Source: Leishmania martiniquensis
Taxonomy: Eukaryota > Euglenozoa > Kinetoplastea > Trypanosomatida > Trypanosomatidae
Assembly: GCF_017916325.1 (NCBI RefSeq)
Contig: NC_090155.1
Coordinates: 37,501-101,500 of the forward strand
DNA length: 64,000 nucleotides
Direction: 5' to 3'
Part shown: one piece after another, positions 39,533 through 50,900 of the stretch
How positions within the stretch are numbered: position 1 is the stretch's first letter
Layout of the letters: each line of letters starts with the position of its first letter
Program-made: the position numbers and the translations under genes
Notes under the pieces: model-generated
Seen by the model: the letters and a program-made list of their open reading frames with translations, nothing else
Told to the model about the DNA's origin: nothing
Database searches by the model: none

Positions 39533-40609
39533 ACCCTTACGGATGGCCGAATGAAACGGAGAGAGGCTGCGCCGGAGTGCGGCCTTTTTCGTTCAGATTT
39601 TGTCGAACGGCAAAACTCCGCTCCTCCGAAACTCGGCGATGTCCACAGCGACAGTCCGAAGAGAAGAAAACGCAATCGCTGCAGAGAGTGGCGGGTGAAG
39701 GACGACCGATAGTGAACAGCAGTGCAGCCAAAACACTTCAAATTCTTCGTTAACTTACGAAGGTTGAAAGAGAGAGGGGGGCGAGTATCGTTTCCGCTTG
39801 ATGCGCACGCCCCTTTCTCACGCAAGCTGGCGCACCATAGGAGCGCGACGAGAGAGGGGAGGAGGGGAGAGGAAGGGAAAAGGGGGGCGAAGGAGGAGTG
39901 GCGCAACGAGAGAATGCCAAACGAGTGCGGCTGCTGCTGAGAGCAAGAGAGCCCCCCAATGCGTTGCACACATATGACAGCACTGCATGGACACCGTGAT
40001 GCGAAGCTGGGGAGGAGCCCCGGCAAGCGCACATCGCAGGCGTGAGGGCAGGATATGGAAGGGCGAAGTCGACTGCGCGAGCCCGGTTGTGAAACCGAAG
40101 TGCGGAGGGCAGCACGCTTGTTCCCTTTCTCACACATTCCCTCTCTCCTCTTTTCTCTGCCTCAGCCGGTGGGTACCGTTGCCCACTCTGACCAGGACGC
40201 ATGTGAGCTCTTGCATAGCCCGCGGAGCTTTCCGCCGAACGCGGGAGCGTGTGCGAATACAACAGTGGGTTTGGTGCCGTACTCAAGTCAGAAAAGACGA
40301 AGCGAAAAGGCGAAAGAAGAACGACCCAACGAAGAGAAGCGAAGGCACTCACGAGCACACACAAACACATACACACTTCCGGCGTTATCGATGACGATGG
40401 GGGGGAAGCTGGCCCTTTTTTTCGCGCTTCAAGCAACATCATGCACGGGCGCTTTCACACACAGGCACACAACACGCACACAGGGAGGAACATTTAAGAG
40501 AGGGGGAGGGGGGAGGGCAGCGAGGGAAAACGAACGCGGCAGCGCCCCCTTGTGCTGCCCTTTGCCCACTCTGGGAGTCAGGTGCCCCTGTAATCGCCCT
40601 GCCTCCAGC
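39533..40609. other. 1.1-kb intergenic region
   Basis: No supported gene. A 326-codon open frame on the minus strand (39157-40137) overlaps the small membrane protein gene in another frame and has a low-complexity Ser/Arg/Leu composition. The region contains the 3' UTR of the EMC10-like gene. Confidence 0.5.
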
Positions 40610-41389
40610 TTAGCCCTTCATGTTCTGGAGGACGGACATGGCGATGGGGATGACGAAGTACATCCAGTACTTCTGCAAGAAGGAGCGGTCGTCCACAGGG
40701 ACTTCTTCCTCGACAATTTCGCCCTCCGCGTTGCGCACCTGGCGCTTCTCTGATCGCAGCTTTTCGCCTTTGTCCTTTGCCTCCTCCATCAGAATGGAGA
40801 GGTCTTCGTAGCGCACCTTCCGCGCCACCTTGACTGGGTGCACGAGACCGACCCTGGTGTTCAAGCGCACCGTTGGGAAGAGCTTCTGCACCACGCTGCG
40901 GTCGCACTCATCACCTCTCTGCATCTTCGAATGAAAAACGTTTGTCTCACTGCTCACCTGCAGGCCCATCAGAGAGGCATTGGGGCCCGGGACAATCCTG
41001 ATCTCCTCATTGAGCACCACTGTCTTACTGTCTATCGCGTCGAAGCCGCGGATCAGCGAGCAAGGCGTGACCACCACCGTTGTGGCGTGCTTTGGTGCCG
41101 GCCGGCCCTCCTGGTAAGGGTAGGCGCGGTAGTACACGAGGTCAGCCGCCGCGAAGCGGTTGCGTTCCTCGATGCTGAGGCTCGCCTCACCGCCCAGCTG
41201 TGTGGAGATGCGAGCTAGTGCCTGAGAAGAGAGACGCGAGATGGCGAAGGAGCCGACCTTGGCCCACTCGCCGTCACTGCCGACACGACGCTCCAGCACA
41301 TAAGACCGCGACATCGCGTGCGCCGAGTTAGCGCACACGAAGGCGAGCACTGCCAGCAGCAGACACAACATCTTCCACAGGGACGCCAT
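40610..41389 (-). CDS. EMC10-like ER membrane protein complex subunit
   Basis: The 259-residue protein starts with a clear signal peptide (MLCLLLAVLAFVCANSAHA, cleavage probably near residue 25). A beta-rich luminal domain follows (about 28-185: YVLERRVG, FAISRLSSQ, YYRAYPY, TTVVVTPCSLIRGF), then a charged helical stretch. It ends with RSFLQKYWMYFVIPIAMSVLQNMKG, where KYWMY-(I/V)-x-P followed by a hydrophobic segment is the hallmark of EMC10. EMC10 is a luminal/membrane subunit of the EMC insertase, which inserts tail-anchored and multipass proteins into the ER. Length fits the family (about 250-260). A pyrimidine-rich tract (about 41430-41397) ends at CTAG only 5 nt before the ATG, giving a very short 5' UTR unless another AG is used. 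Confidence 0.86.
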   Translation of the reverse strand: MASLWKMLCLLLAVLAFVCANSAHAMSRSYVLERRVGSDGEWAKVGSFAISRLSSQALARISTQLGGEASLSIEERNRFAAADLVYYRAYPYQEGRPAPKHATTVVVTPCSLIRGFDAIDSKTVVLNEEIRIVPGPNASLMGLQVSSETNVFHSKMQRGDECDRSVVQKLFPTVRLNTRVGLVHPVKVARKVRYEDLSILMEEAKDKGEKLRSEKRQVRNAEGEIVEEEVPVDDRSFLQKYWMYFVIPIAMSVLQNMKG

Positions 41390-42198
41390 GGCTGCTAGAA
41401 GGGAGACCGGGAAAGGGGGTGATAAGTGGGATTAGAAATAAAGCACCTCGTGGCTCGAGAAAGGAGGACAGGTCGCCGAACAGGCTGTTGAGCGAGACCG
41501 TGAATTGGGGAGGCACAAGCAGCCTTTGACACCACTTGCAGCCGGCACACGTGTCTTTGTCAGGGAAGGCTAGTGCTGTAGGACGGGTGGGCCCGAGTAA
41601 GGGAAGGGAGGGGGGAGCAGAGACCAAAAGAGATAAGCAGTAAGACGGACAGCTAAGAGAAAGGGGTCTGCAGAGCCGTCGACGATAACGGAATGCAGCG
41701 ACGAGGCCGGCAGAGAGCCGGTCCTCATGCCCATGCCACCAAGTACGCCTCCATACGAGAGGGGGGAGAGCCTTTTCGTAGATGCGGCCTTTGGTAGCCT
41801 CGCTGTCGCCAACAGAGCATGCTGCCAAAAAGCGCGCCTCGCTCTGTTCGACTCGTGAAAGAGGGCATTTCTTCGCCACGCCGAGAAAGGAAAAAAAAAC
41901 GAAACAGCCTTTAAAACAGAGATTACCTCTCGATGAGGCGCCCCACGAAGCAGCGGCCGTTATAGTGCGGGTGCCGGAAGGGAGTCGATCATTTGTGGCC
42001 GCCGCCTCCCCTTCTCTCGTGAGCGTTGGAGGAATTGGCTGTCGCTGTTTGACGCAGTCGAGCTTCTGTTGCGTTATCTGTGCTTCGTGAGAGTGCCGTG
42101 CAGGTTCAGCCTCCGCACTCGCTTGTGCCGGCACGCGCGCTTCCTTCTACGAATGCAACGACATACATGGGCACTGTCACCTACGCCAGCGATGCAGC
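41390..42198. other. Intergenic region
   Basis: No supported gene. It holds the 3' UTR of the DHSp-like gene and the EMC10-like splice tract (minus strand, about 41430-41395). Confidence 0.55.
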
Positions 42199-43305
42199 CT
42201 ACTCTGCAATGAGCATCAGCGGGAACACGACCGTGGCATCGCCTTGGACGCGCACAACCTCTGTGTTTTCCCTCAGAAGGCCACACGCCACATCGTCAGC
42301 GAGAACGCCGGAGCTGACGCAGCCATCAGCCTCCAGTCCTGTGGTCACCATGACCACGGCGTCCATCGGTACATTGCTCAGAAGCTGGTGTTTGGGAAGA
42401 CCGCCGCCGAGTACGATAGCCAAGTTGCGGCCGCCCTTTGTCGCCGCTCGTTGGCGCAGCCGCAAGACATCGCCCAGCGGGTCCACAACGAGCCCCTTAT
42501 GCGAGAAGTTGTAGAAGTAAATCATGTCGCCCATCGATCCATCTGTGAAGGCTGGCGAGAAGACAGAGATCTCGTTTCGGTAGCACCAGTAGAGCAGGCT
42601 GGAGGAGCATGTGTCAGGGTGGTTCTTCGCCAGGGCGGCACCCATGGCCTCGATAATCTCGGATGGGGCCGTGTGCGTCTCCCAACGCGACGCCCGCTGC
42701 GCCTCGTGAATCGAGGCTAGCACGGGTGTGAAGAAGTCTTCGAACCAGCAGTAATTGTCATTTGGAACGAGGAGGTTGCCGATGCGGTTGATGCCACGGC
42801 GGCGCAGTGCCCGCCCGTCCAGACCAAAGTGGCCGAGCCGAGTGCTGCCGCCACACTTTATCACGTCCTCTTCGATGCCGCCGGCGGACGAGATGAAGCA
42901 GTCCACGAGTCGCTCGCGAGCCAAGTAGACAAACGCTTCGCGAAGGCCACAGGAAATCATGTTGGATGTGTATGCGAGGAAGACGCGATCCTCCGGTGTG
43001 CGGTGATGAAGGATCTGCTGCACGAGCTGGCGCGCACGGCCAATCTGAGTAGCCTGCAGACCAAAAGTGGGAAGGCTCGACAGAACGGCCCGAAGAGTCT
43101 CCTCCTGCGTCGCATGCAGCAACGACTGGAAATCCACGCCGGATACCTGCGAGGTGCTCGGCGCCGGCTGCGCAGCACCACCTGGCACTCGCACATTCAC
43201 TGAGTCCTCCCTGGCAGTAGCTCCTGTCTTTGTTGACACAGATTTCCCACGGGGCGCGGCGGAGCGTCTTTTGCCGTGTTTTGGTGCTGACGCAGAGGAG
43301 CGCAT
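42199..43305 (-). CDS. Deoxyhypusine synthase paralogue (DHSp-like, catalytic Lys missing)
   Basis: The 368-residue protein is clearly deoxyhypusine-synthase family. It retains SNMISCGLRE, SSAGGIEEDVIKC, GINRIGNLLVPNDNYC, FSPAFTDGSMGDMIYFY and GGGLPKH, which build the NAD and spermidine sites. In the human enzyme the intermediate-forming Lys329 lies in W-G-K after the D-G-S-D-S-G loop. Here the equivalent stretch is ADGCVSSGVLADDVACGLL (about 326-344), so the Ser/Asp of the loop, the Trp and the Lys are lost. In T. brucei an inactive paralogue (DHSp) pairs with and activates the catalytic subunit (DHSc). In L. donovani a chromosome-20 paralogue (DHSL20) is distinct from the active DHS34. This gene is best read as that pseudoenzyme partner, acting in the cytosol on the hypusination of eIF5A. 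Confidence 0.92.
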   Translation of the reverse strand: MRSSASAPKHGKRRSAAPRGKSVSTKTGATAREDSVNVRVPGGAAQPAPSTSQVSGVDFQSLLHATQEETLRAVLSSLPTFGLQATQIGRARQLVQQILHHRTPEDRVFLAYTSNMISCGLREAFVYLARERLVDCFISSAGGIEEDVIKCGGSTRLGHFGLDGRALRRRGINRIGNLLVPNDNYCWFEDFFTPVLASIHEAQRASRWETHTAPSEIIEAMGAALAKNHPDTCSSSLLYWCYRNEISVFSPAFTDGSMGDMIYFYNFSHKGLVVDPLGDVLRLRQRAATKGGRNLAIVLGGGLPKHQLLSNVPMDAVVMVTTGLEADGCVSSGVLADDVACGLLRENTEVVRVQGDATVVFPLMLIAE

Positions 43306-44925
43306 GTCAATGGCTGTGAAGAGATGGAGCGCAGCGATGAAGGAAGAGGACGGAGGGGAGCGGTGGACCTGACGCAGAAGAACAGCGGACGTCTCTGCAG
43401 TCTTCGGGAAAGGAGAAGCGGTGTCTTGTCTGCAGCGCAGCTTTACGGTTGAGCCGCGAAGAGCGGAACGATTGACAGTATGTGTGAAGAAACGCCCCTA
43501 GACAACGGCCATGGAGGGAGGGACGAGCTGCGTGCAGCGGTGGTGGAGGAGAGGGGTGCCAAAAGGCGGGCAGGGATGGCAGTGGCGCTTTGTGGAAAAA
43601 AAAGGCAGATGCGCGCTACTCGTCGCTGGACGCGGTTCCATGCACACCAGAGAAAGAGATGCGCGGCTGTGTCGGATGGCCCGTTTCGTCGGCCCCACGT
43701 ACTCCTTCAGCGAGCGCGTGGCGAAAATAATAGCGCAGGCGTCAGCCCCCTGACGTTCAGCATCGAGTCTGTGTGAAAGGGGAGGGCACTTAAGGGGAGG
43801 AAGACGCGTGAATTTGGTCCTGAAGAAGAGCTCAGCCACACCCCTGTATACCGCATGCAAGTCTACCGGCGGGTCTGTCTCGCTGTATGTGTACGACAGA
43901 GAGACGGAGAGGGAAAAAAGGCGTGGAAAGGACGGTGAAGGCAGCCGAGTTGCGACAGAAAAACGGATGGGATGCGATTACCACAGATAAGAGAAGAGGG
44001 TAAAGATCTCCGCCGGCAGCCGCTGTAGCGGTACACGTGTGGGTGATCGCACTCGCTGATCCGTCGAAGGAAAACCATGTCAAGCACCAGAGACTGAATC
44101 AGCGCGTGAGGCACCCACCAGCCGCGCGCATCCTACATACACAGAGGCGAAGAGAGAGAGAGAGACACGTCCCCCTCTGATATCCGCCCTCGCCCTTCAA
44201 CTCTTTCACAAACGCGCGTCCGTCTCTCCCTCCATGAACACTACTGCCACCCGCATTACTACCGTGTGCCCGTCCGGCCTCACGACGATGCTGCCGCCAT
44301 GGGTGACATCTCTTCTGCGTTTACCTTTCTTTTTTTCTGTTGCTTGGTGCTTTCATGAAGGGAGCGAGAGACGAGAGCAAGCACACTCGCTGCATGCCCG
44401 CTTGTCTACTCACGTCCCCTTTGAGAGGGGGCGGCACACAACACCGACAACTCGCAAACGGCATGAGTAAGAAAAATCGAAACGCACTTTATTTTTAAAG
44501 GGAGCGTCGTCGCTATCGCCTGCAGTGATGAACGGCAACGCGTTGCTTACAAAGCGGGGAAAAGGCACACTCCGCACACACACACGCGCACAGCGAGAGA
44601 GAGAGAGCGCGCGCACGGATCAATCGAGAACACATGAGCGGAAAGAAAGATGCGTACACATGATGAAACAAGATGAATCTCACAGGAAAGAATGTCTCGC
44701 CCGATTCGCACGCGGCAGCGATGCGCAACAGCGAATACGGCACATGTCTTGTACGATATATCGGCATCCAAATCTGACACAGTTGCAGAGGTGAAGGCAT
44801 AGGGAGGGAGGGAGGGGCACGAGCTGGCTGATGCGGAAGCATAAGTGGAATACACAAAGATAGAAAGGGAATAGGAAAGACGTCACCACATGAAAGGCGA
44901 GGCCATGAGAAAAGGTCTTTTCTTG
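43306..44925. other. 1.6-kb intergenic / midasin 3' UTR region
   Basis: No supported gene. It contains the midasin 3' UTR and the 5' region of the DHSp-like gene, with short AG- and CA-rich tracts. Nothing resembling an RNA gene was recognised. Confidence 0.5.
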
Positions 44926-47900
44926 CTAAACTCCGGCGTTGAGCAGCTCAAACCACTGCCGCATGGCGTCCGCGATGATCTCCGGCAAATTCTGAATGTC
45001 ACGGATAATAAGGTAATAAGGGAAGGGGAAGTCTTCCATGTACGGGCGGCGCACCACGCGGCTAGCTTGGAACTCGACGATCTGCATGTCCAGGATTGAG
45101 TTCGACTGAACGCGCTGCAGTCGCTCTTCTCGATCCGCCTTGAGGAGGCGCATGCGTTCTGCAGTGGAGAGGCCCTGCAACGACTTTGCCCTCACTGGCG
45201 CTGCTGCAGCTGCTGGGGTCGCTGCGGGGGCAGTACTGGGAGCCGCGGCGTCCCTCCCAGCTGCCTTGATGTCTAGAAGCACGAACACCACCATCTGGTG
45301 GTTCTCCTCGGCCCGCACCATGAGCTGCCGCAAGTCGGCGCGATTCTCTGTGATTTGGCCGTCACCAATAATGAACATGATCTGCTGCAGCTGCTGTGTT
45401 GTGGAGCGGGTCTGACCACGCATGCGATCGCGAGCTTTGTCGAGGTAGTCCAACGTGGTCTCCAGCAGCAGCTTCATGTCGGTGGCTTTCTGCTCAAACG
45501 TAATTTCGCTGAAGAGGCGCGGGCCGCTGTCAGTGAGGAACGGCTCCTCCAGCGGGTGTACCACATGCGTCTCCTTGCCGAAGCACGCAACGCCGAACTC
45601 GCCCGCTTCTAGCTGCTGCAGAGCCTTGGCGATGAGGGCCACCGCACGGCAGGATAGCACGCCGGCATTGTTGCACCGCATGCTGAGCGAGTCGTCAAGG
45701 GCCACAAGTATTTGGTATGTGCGTTTGTTTGGCTTGGTTCGGCGTAGCCAGATACGGTCCTTCTTGAACTGGGAGGCAATGTACGGAATAATGCGTTTCA
45801 TGTTAAGCCGCTTACCTGTCTTGTAGTCGCCCTGCAGCTTATCCGCGAGGGTCGGGGCGAGGATGAGGCGGAGCTGCTCGCACAGCTGCTGAGAGAGGCC
45901 CTGCACTGCCGTCTCTTGCTCCAGCCACAGCTGCCGGCCGCGCTCAAGCTTCGCGTTCGCTTCCGCAGCGGCACCTTGGCTATCCTTCATGGTGCTGTCG
46001 TCGTCGTCCTCCGTCTCCTCCGGCGCACTCGCCTCCTCCTCACAGGCAGTCGTCCGCACCTTCTTCGATCGCTTGGCTGTTGCCTCTGCCGCTTCCTTCC
46101 CCAGTTCGGTGAGTTCGTCCTTGCTCTGGCGACGCTTGCGGCGCGCGTCTTGAAGGGCGTCAGTGGACTGGTCCTCGTCCTCCTCGCCACTCCCGTCACT
46201 GTGGCTCTCATCTTCCTCGGGCTCTTCTGCTTCGGTCGGCTTTGCCTCTGTTTGCTCAGCTGCCGCCAGGCCCTCGTGGTCACCGTCCTCGTCCCAGTCG
46301 AACTCCTCCACGTCCTCTTGCCCATCCGCCTGGTCTGGCTTTGGGAGCTTCTCCGCCGCGCGCTCATCTTTCTCGTCCGTTACCTCCACCTGCTTGTTGA
46401 GATTCAGCTGCTGAAGCTGACGCTGATGCCACTGCAGGGCCTCCTTGATGGCACGATAGGGGTTGTGCTGGGATCGGGTCTGCTCCGTGTTGTCGCGGCG
46501 CTGGGCTTGCTCGTTCTGCTCCTGTTGCTTCTTCCAGTTCTGCCCCGCGTCGTCCTGCTCCTGCTCTGCGCCCGGCTGCTCCTCCTCGTTGGCGGCCTGC
46601 TCTGTGCGGTTCTTGATGGAGGTGTCCTTTTTCTTGTCTTTGTCCGGGTTCTCCGTGGACTCGTGCCCCTCCAGGTCATCCTGCTGGCCGCCCTCGTACA
46701 CGTTCTCGTCGGGACCATCGCTGGCGTCCTCCATGTCAGATGTCTCACCCGCGTCGTCGTCGCGATCCTGCTGCTCCATCTCCTCCTCGCCAAACTCGCT
46801 ATGCCCCCCGTCGGTCTCGGCACCACTGTCAGCGCGATCTTCAGAGGCGAAGTCCCCCTCCCCAGGTTCCTCGTCCGCGTCGCTGGGCAGCTTATCATCC
46901 CGTACACTCTCTTCGCGCTCCTCCCCCTCGGCATCGCTGTGCTCGACAGAGTCACCGCCGTCGCTGCCGTCCTCGTCCATCTCACTCTTGGCATCGTCGC
47001 CGACCAGGTCATGCGCGCCGGACCGCTCCTCGTCGGCGTCGCGGATCTCGTCCGCCTTGTCGTCGAAGCCGCCGGTTTCCTCGTTCTCCTCGCAATTTTC
47101 GTCACCCTCGGCTAGGTCGTCCTCAGGCACATCCTCGGCCGCACTGCCAGCATCCTCGTTCATGTCGTCCATGTCGCCAGCGTCCTTCTTGGACTTCTTG
47201 CGTGTCTGCTCCGTGCTGTCATCGACGTCACCCATTTCCCTTTCCGAGTCGTCGCCCTCCTCGTCGCTCTCGCTGCGTTGCTCCTTTCGTCCGTTGAAGT
47301 CTGTCTCAACGTCCGCTGCCTTGTCCTCGTCGCCCTCGTCCTTCTCATCGTCGCTCACCTCCTCTCTGTCCTTCATGTTCATGAGCTGGTCCTCATTATC
47401 GATCTGGTCCGTGACGTCCTTCTCGCCTTGGCCGTCATCCATGCCGGTGCCATTCTGCTGCCCGCCACCCTCGCCGTCGCCCTCGCCGTCGTCGGGCTCC
47501 TCGTCCTCGGTCTTGCAGAAGCCCTTCTTGAGGAGTACGGTGAAAAGGCGAGAGATGATGACGCCGAAGGAGCACTGTGCATCCAGTACGGTGCTCCACG
47601 CATCACGTGCGCGCTGTACCTCACGGCGACACACAGAGAGCCTTGGCAGCAGCTCTGCCTTTTCGCCTGCAGAAAGTGCACATGTGCGCGGCAGCGCCGG
47701 GCTGGTTGAGGCAGCTGCAGTGGCAGCATCCTCAACGCTGACAAGTGAGGTGAGGAGATCTTCCAGGACTGGCACGAGCCGCTGCAATGCTTCGTGAACC
47801 GCAGCGACATGCGTAGTGTAGCGAGCATAGACAGTGGACTCGCGCTGAGGCGTATCGGCATCGGACTCAGAGCTACTATGGCCGCTCGCCCTCGTCTCCG

Positions 47901-50900
47901 CGTCCGTCGCGGCCGTCGCCGATGGTGCCCCCGCATCATCCTCGAGCACCACGCCCTCACCCTCACCACAGGGATTGAGGGCATCGCTCAATTCCTCGAT
48001 GGCATCGCGCAGCCGCTGAGCCCACAGTTTCGGCAACTGCTCAGTGCGGCGCCGCTTCGCCTCCGCGGCGGGACGCTCGTTCGTCTGCATTGATGGTTGT
48101 TCATGGCGCGCGAGAACATCAGTGACCGCGGCAACAAGAGGCTTTGCAGCAGCAGCGATGCTTAGGAGACCGCACGCCTGTATGCGGCACACCACGCCCA
48201 ACACACGGTGCAGCACATCGAAGCAGACAGTGGAAACGCCAGGCGGCACTGCGGATACAGCGGAGCGGCGCAGCGGCTCGTACGAGGTGCAAACCACCCA
48301 CAGCTCATTCGTGACACTCGTCAGCTCGCTAACGAGGCCGAGATCCTCTGTGGCGTTTCCGGCGAGCATGTGCGGCTGCTGTGCCATCCACATCAGCCCG
48401 CTGCACACGGACTGTATAAGACAGGCGACCTCAACGAGGTCGTCGAGGAGGGTGCGCGACACAGCGTGACCCACTCCACTTCCGCTGGCGTCACCACCTG
48501 AGGCCGGCGCGCTGTGCTGCACAGCAACCTCCAGCACATAAAGCTCCTCATGCAGATGGAACAGTTCGCAGAGAGTGGCAGCAACGCTCACAGCGTTCGC
48601 GAAAAGGCTCTCCGCTATGCCCGTTGCCCGCTTTGCCTGTGCAGCGGAAAGGTCGTGGTGCGGCCTCCTCTCCACCTCGCGTAATCGCTGCAGCCACCGT
48701 GCAAAGCGATAATGCTGCGCCGCAGCAGCGCTGAGACGGGCGGCTGCCGTTGTCTGGTCGTGATGCGCCTCACGGCACCCCAGCATCGCCTCAGTTGTGG
48801 AGAACAAAACCTCCCAGGCGCTGACTTGGCTCTCGTGCGTGTGCGGTACACCGGCCTCAGAGAGCCGGTCGAAGAGAGCCTTGAGGGCCCGTACTTTCAT
48901 CTGATTCGGCGTCTTGGGCTGCTGAAGAGTCGTCACGTTCTCAATCACCTCCTGAGCGGCATCTCGAAGGAACGTATGAGCCTGTTCGAGGTGCACGTTT
49001 CGGCTCAGCAGCTGTAGCGCAGGATCCTCGGCCGTGGCAACCGCTCCCCCTGCTGGATTATCTGTGGCGGCAGAGATGGCTTTTCCGTTGCGCTGACGCT
49101 TGCCGGCGTAAGTTGCGCCCTTGCCCCCAGGCCCGGCCAGTCCCCTTGCAAGCTTTGCCTTCTTAGACTTGGCGTTCACCTTCGTCGGCAGAGCAAAGCC
49201 GAGCGATGCATCGTCCTCGCACCGCTGCTCCTCGGCTGTGACGACCTTGAGGACCGGGGTGCGCAGCGCTTCTTCCAGGCTGCCGAGCGTGCGCGCCATC
49301 TTCATATGGGACTTTTCCGCAGTGGCGCGCACGGCATAGTAGTTGGCGTCCTCCCAGCGCATAATTTTGGTAAACTCCGCAATGTCCTCCTCGATCGGTC
49401 GCACAGCTGTGTCGCGTTGCCGCTCGACAAGGGTCTCGAATTGGGCAAAGAAGTCACAGATGTGCAGCACCGTGTTGGCCAGCGGTGCCTGCGCCCCCTC
49501 CGCAGCGAGGAGCTGAAATCCGAACCCCTGAATGAGGCGGAGTCGCACACTGAAGTCACCCAGGATCGCATCCCACATGAACCGAGAAACATGATCGAAC
49601 GCGGCGCGGCACCGCCGCAGCAGTGGTGTCTCGGCATCCAGTTCAGCAATATTGCTGCTCTCGTCACTGTTCGACCCGAGCCTCACCGATTCGCCGAGGA
49701 GGAGGTCGTAGAGCGTGAACCACTGCTGCGCTGCCTGGAGCTCAAGTTCGGCACGTTTCGCCTGAAACACGTATGCCCAGCAGTGCAGCTCTAGCCGACG
49801 CCAGCGCAGCACAAAAGAGGAAAGCTCCGTCATATGGCGCATCAGCGAGACCTCGTGTGACGCATTGCGTTCCCACTCGTAGCACTCTCGAAGCAGCACC
49901 TCGCAGCCCACCATCACCTTCATCAGCGGGGTACTCATCCCCGGAAGTGCGGCAATCTTGCGGCCAATGCGCAGGCACCGCTGCAATGACGGCGTGTCAG
50001 GAAACTGCTTGGCAAGTCGCTGCACGGCATCCAGTAGAGTCTGCAGAGGGGTACTGAAGCGACTCAGCTCGTAGACGTCTGTGTCGAGGAAAATATTGAA
50101 GCCTTCTTCCCTCCGCTCCTCCAGCGAGAAGGCGGCGCCGCGCATGTCGGCGCGCAGCAGGGATACGCGAGCCGCAAAGCCATTCTTGAGAAGCTGTTCT
50201 TCCATCCCAACAGCCCCGGAGGCGCTGCCGCTCGATGCAGAAAAGGAATGCAGCTCTGCGGCGAGGGCGTCGAAGCGGTGCTGAAACGCCACCAGAAGCG
50301 CGGCTGACTGAGGCGATGTTGCGCTGGGCGCCGTTGCTGCTTCTGCTATGCGGCAAGAGATGAGGCGCCAGTAGAAGGATCGATGTACCTCGACAAGGTG
50401 GCGTAGGTAGGCGCCATTCCGCTCCCTGAAGAGAATGCGGGCGAACTTGGCACGACGCCCATCCTGCTGCTCCTCCGCCTTTTTGCGCTCCGACTGCTCT
50501 GTCGTGTCGTCCTCAAGCGCGTCGACGCTAAACTCGGTCTCGTAGCTTGGGAACAGCTCCCTCAGCTTTCGCATCAGCTTCTCATCGTCACCCTCGATCA
50601 CGGTGGCCTTCTCCTTGTACATCACCGCGAGCTGGTCGGCCTGGCGCTCCTGCGTCTCCCACTCTTCGATCTGGCGGAAGAGGGAGCGGTACTGAGCGAA
50701 GACGTTCTCTACAAAGTCGCGGCTCATCCCCTGCGGCACGGTGCCGGAGAGCAGGAAAAGGCACGAATCCAGGTAGACGACGCGGTGACGGAGGAGGGAC
50801 GAGGTGTGCTGCAGTGGAGGAACCGGCAGCGCACGCACGAGAGGGGGCGGAAACTGCAACAGGCGCAGCGTCTCAGCACGGCTGAAGAGTGTGCGCGATA

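Noticed and set aside
39157..40137. 326-codon minus-strand frame overlapping the small membrane protein gene
   Set aside because: Another frame of the same sequence, low complexity, no family match, and overlaps a better gene.
41328..42134. 268-codon minus-strand frame overlapping the EMC10-like gene 5' end
   Set aside because: Mostly intergenic, Ser/Leu/Pro-rich, overlaps a clearly recognised gene in another frame.
45916..47797. Long plus-strand open frames (399 and 444 codons) opposite the midasin acidic region
   Set aside because: They are antisense shadows of D/E-rich codons; translations are Ser/Leu/Pro low complexity and no plus-strand unit runs here.
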